A DNA stretch of 64,000 nucleotides from JAAELZ01 sp965209105. GTDB taxonomy: Bacteria; Pseudomonadota; Gammaproteobacteria; Arenicellales; Poriferihabitantaceae. Position numbers and translations under genes: made by a program. Positions 63,084-64,000 of this stretch are shown one piece after another. The notes beneath the pieces are model-generated. The model saw only the letters and a program-made list of their open reading frames with translations. It was not told the DNA's origin and did no database searches. The number at the start of each line of letters is the position of its first letter. The first letter of the stretch is position 1. The stretch lies in NCBI GenBank assembly GCA_965209105.1, contig CBDBQB010000030.1, positions 1 through 64,000 on the forward strand. The letters are read 5' to 3'.

Positions 63084-64000
63084 TCAGCCTTCGATAAAAG
63101 CTTTAAGCACGCCATTCCAACCTAAAGCCAGATTCTCGCGATTGTACCCCCCACCGCCTAATCCGATGATTCGACCATTGCAGTGTCTATCAGCCAAATA
63201 CACGAGACGTCTCGCAGCATGGGCATGTGCCTCGGGGGTGAAGGCAAGATGAGTAATCGGATCACCTTTAATGCTGTCTGCACCCGCTTGGAGGATGATA
63301 ATCTCGGGTTTGGCGTTGTCGATAAACTCCTCGACAATGTTCCAAGCGGCGTAAAAAGCGGCATCGTCCGCCCCGGGCGGTAGTGGGATATTAAGCTTGC
63401 AGCCCTTTGCTTTGCCCTTGCCCGTCTCATCAACCGCGCCCGTGCCAGGGTATAAAAAGCGCCCGTCTTCGTGTATATCTGCAAAAATTAGATTTGGGTC
63501 ATCTACGAAAGCATAAAACACTCCATCGCCATGGTGTGCGTCGATATCGACATAGGCGATTCGCTGAATACCGTGGTGCTGTTGCAGGGTTTCAATGAGT
63601 ACGCCTGCGTCATTGAATACGCAAAAACCCGCAGCGCTGTCGCGTTGCGCATGGTGAAGTCCAGCAATCGGTACAAACACGCGCGGTGCATCACCCGACA
63701 GCATTGAATCAAGACCATCCAAACCGGCACCGACAACAGTGCTGGCGGCTTCAAATGCGCCCTTGAAAGCTGGGGTATCGCCCAAATCCAATACCCCTAC
63801 TCCTCGTCGGGATTGTTGTTTTACCCTTTGAATGTAATTGTCAGTGTGGAAACGGAGCAGGTCGGACTCCCCACATTGGTTCGGGCTGATAATATTCACC
63901 CGCTTGTGTAAACCCTGATGATGGGTCTCCTTGAAAAAGGCGTGCATGCGGTCAGTGCCGAATGGATGCGGATCACCAAAGCCATAGGCCCCCAAGGCGT
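63084..64000 (-). CDS. Histone deacetylase-like amidohydrolase (AcuC/HdaH type), 5' end outside window
   Basis: About 305 residues are visible and the frame is open to the window edge; upstream residues (LGAYGFGDPHPFGTDR) show the start is only slightly beyond. Zinc and catalytic motifs are intact: GLHHAQRDSAAGFCVFND, YVDIDAHHGDGV, ILQAGADSIKGD and GLGGGGYN. The family deacetylates acetyl-lysine, acetylated polyamines or small acetyl-amides; members near acetyl-CoA synthetase act on it, but no such neighbour is seen. The right-hand compound repeats abut its 3' end. Confidence 0.92.
   Translation of the reverse strand, partial: ALGAYGFGDPHPFGTDRMHAFFKETHHQGLHKRVNIISPNQCGESDLLRFHTDNYIQRVKQQSRRGVGVLDLGDTPAFKGAFEAASTVVGAGLDGLDSMLSGDAPRVFVPIAGLHHAQRDSAAGFCVFNDAGVLIETLQQHHGIQRIAYVDIDAHHGDGVFYAFVDDPNLIFADIHEDGRFLYPGTGAVDETGKGKAKGCKLNIPLPPGADDAAFYAAWNIVEEFIDNAKPEIIILQAGADSIKGDPITHLAFTPEAHAHAARRLVYLADRHCNGRIIGLGGGGYNRENLALGWNGVLKAFIEG

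Overview
The window is about 64 kb of chromosome from a gammaproteobacterium. The lineage cannot be fixed further from sequence alone. The assignment rests on gene order known from that class: 6S RNA directly upstream of the 5-formyl-THF cyclo-ligase gene, a Pro-Arg-His-Leu tRNA cluster leading into tig-clpP-clpX, rpoD next to a CAT-anticodon tRNA, ridA before recG, and fxsA before groES-groEL. Almost everything is housekeeping. There is no CRISPR array, prophage, biosynthetic cluster or obvious defence island.

Layout. 1-2.7 kb: the end of a GIY-YIG protein, then a repeat-rich zone with a small MITE, compound intergenic repeats, and fragments of gph and of a CPA2 antiporter gene cut by a 19-bp repeat. 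2.7-17.4 kb: two CNNM/CorC paralogues, uvrD, hemL, an exported SGNH hydrolase, an SLC13 permease, nhaD and comEC, with two MITE-like palindromes between genes. 17.5-20.9 kb: ilvA, a small unknown gene, nadD, slyX and a glutathione S-transferase, all carrying frameshifts that are nearly all extra bases. 21-30.5 kb: ridA, recG, a SulP transporter, coq7 and glcDEF plus a 2Fe-2S protein. 30.5-30.8 kb: two predicted small RNAs in tandem, the second behind an ideal CRP site. 31-34.5 kb: a large membrane protein, a ppa remnant fused to a tyrosine recombinase, and a tRNA. 34.6-48.7 kb: rpoD, hisG, a LysM protein, a B12/radical-SAM protein, ppiA, the cyclo-ligase gene and 6S RNA, moaA, an ABC exporter, a deoxyinosine glycosylase and clpX-clpP-tig. 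48.7-49.7 kb: four tRNAs, one of which (Arg-TCT) is split by a group I intron. 50-61.9 kb: twin beta-helix proteins, ppk2, a MITE, tlpA-dsbD, yqcC, fxsA, groESL under CIRCE, a CAP protein, a phosphopantetheinyl transferase and a rhodanese. 61.9-63.1 kb: the compound repeats seen at the left end return as a 523-bp tandem pair, followed by a histone-deacetylase-like gene cut by the window end.

Most notable: the 315-nt group I intron in tRNA-Arg(TCT); the tandem small RNAs downstream of the glycolate oxidase operon; a palindromic MITE family (158 and 159 bp, both copies with 5-bp target duplications); a DsbD with two complete N-terminal domains; a shared hydrophobic-acidic C-terminal tail on two exported proteins; and the frameshift-dense 2.5-kb patch, which looks like unpolished sequence rather than real gene decay.
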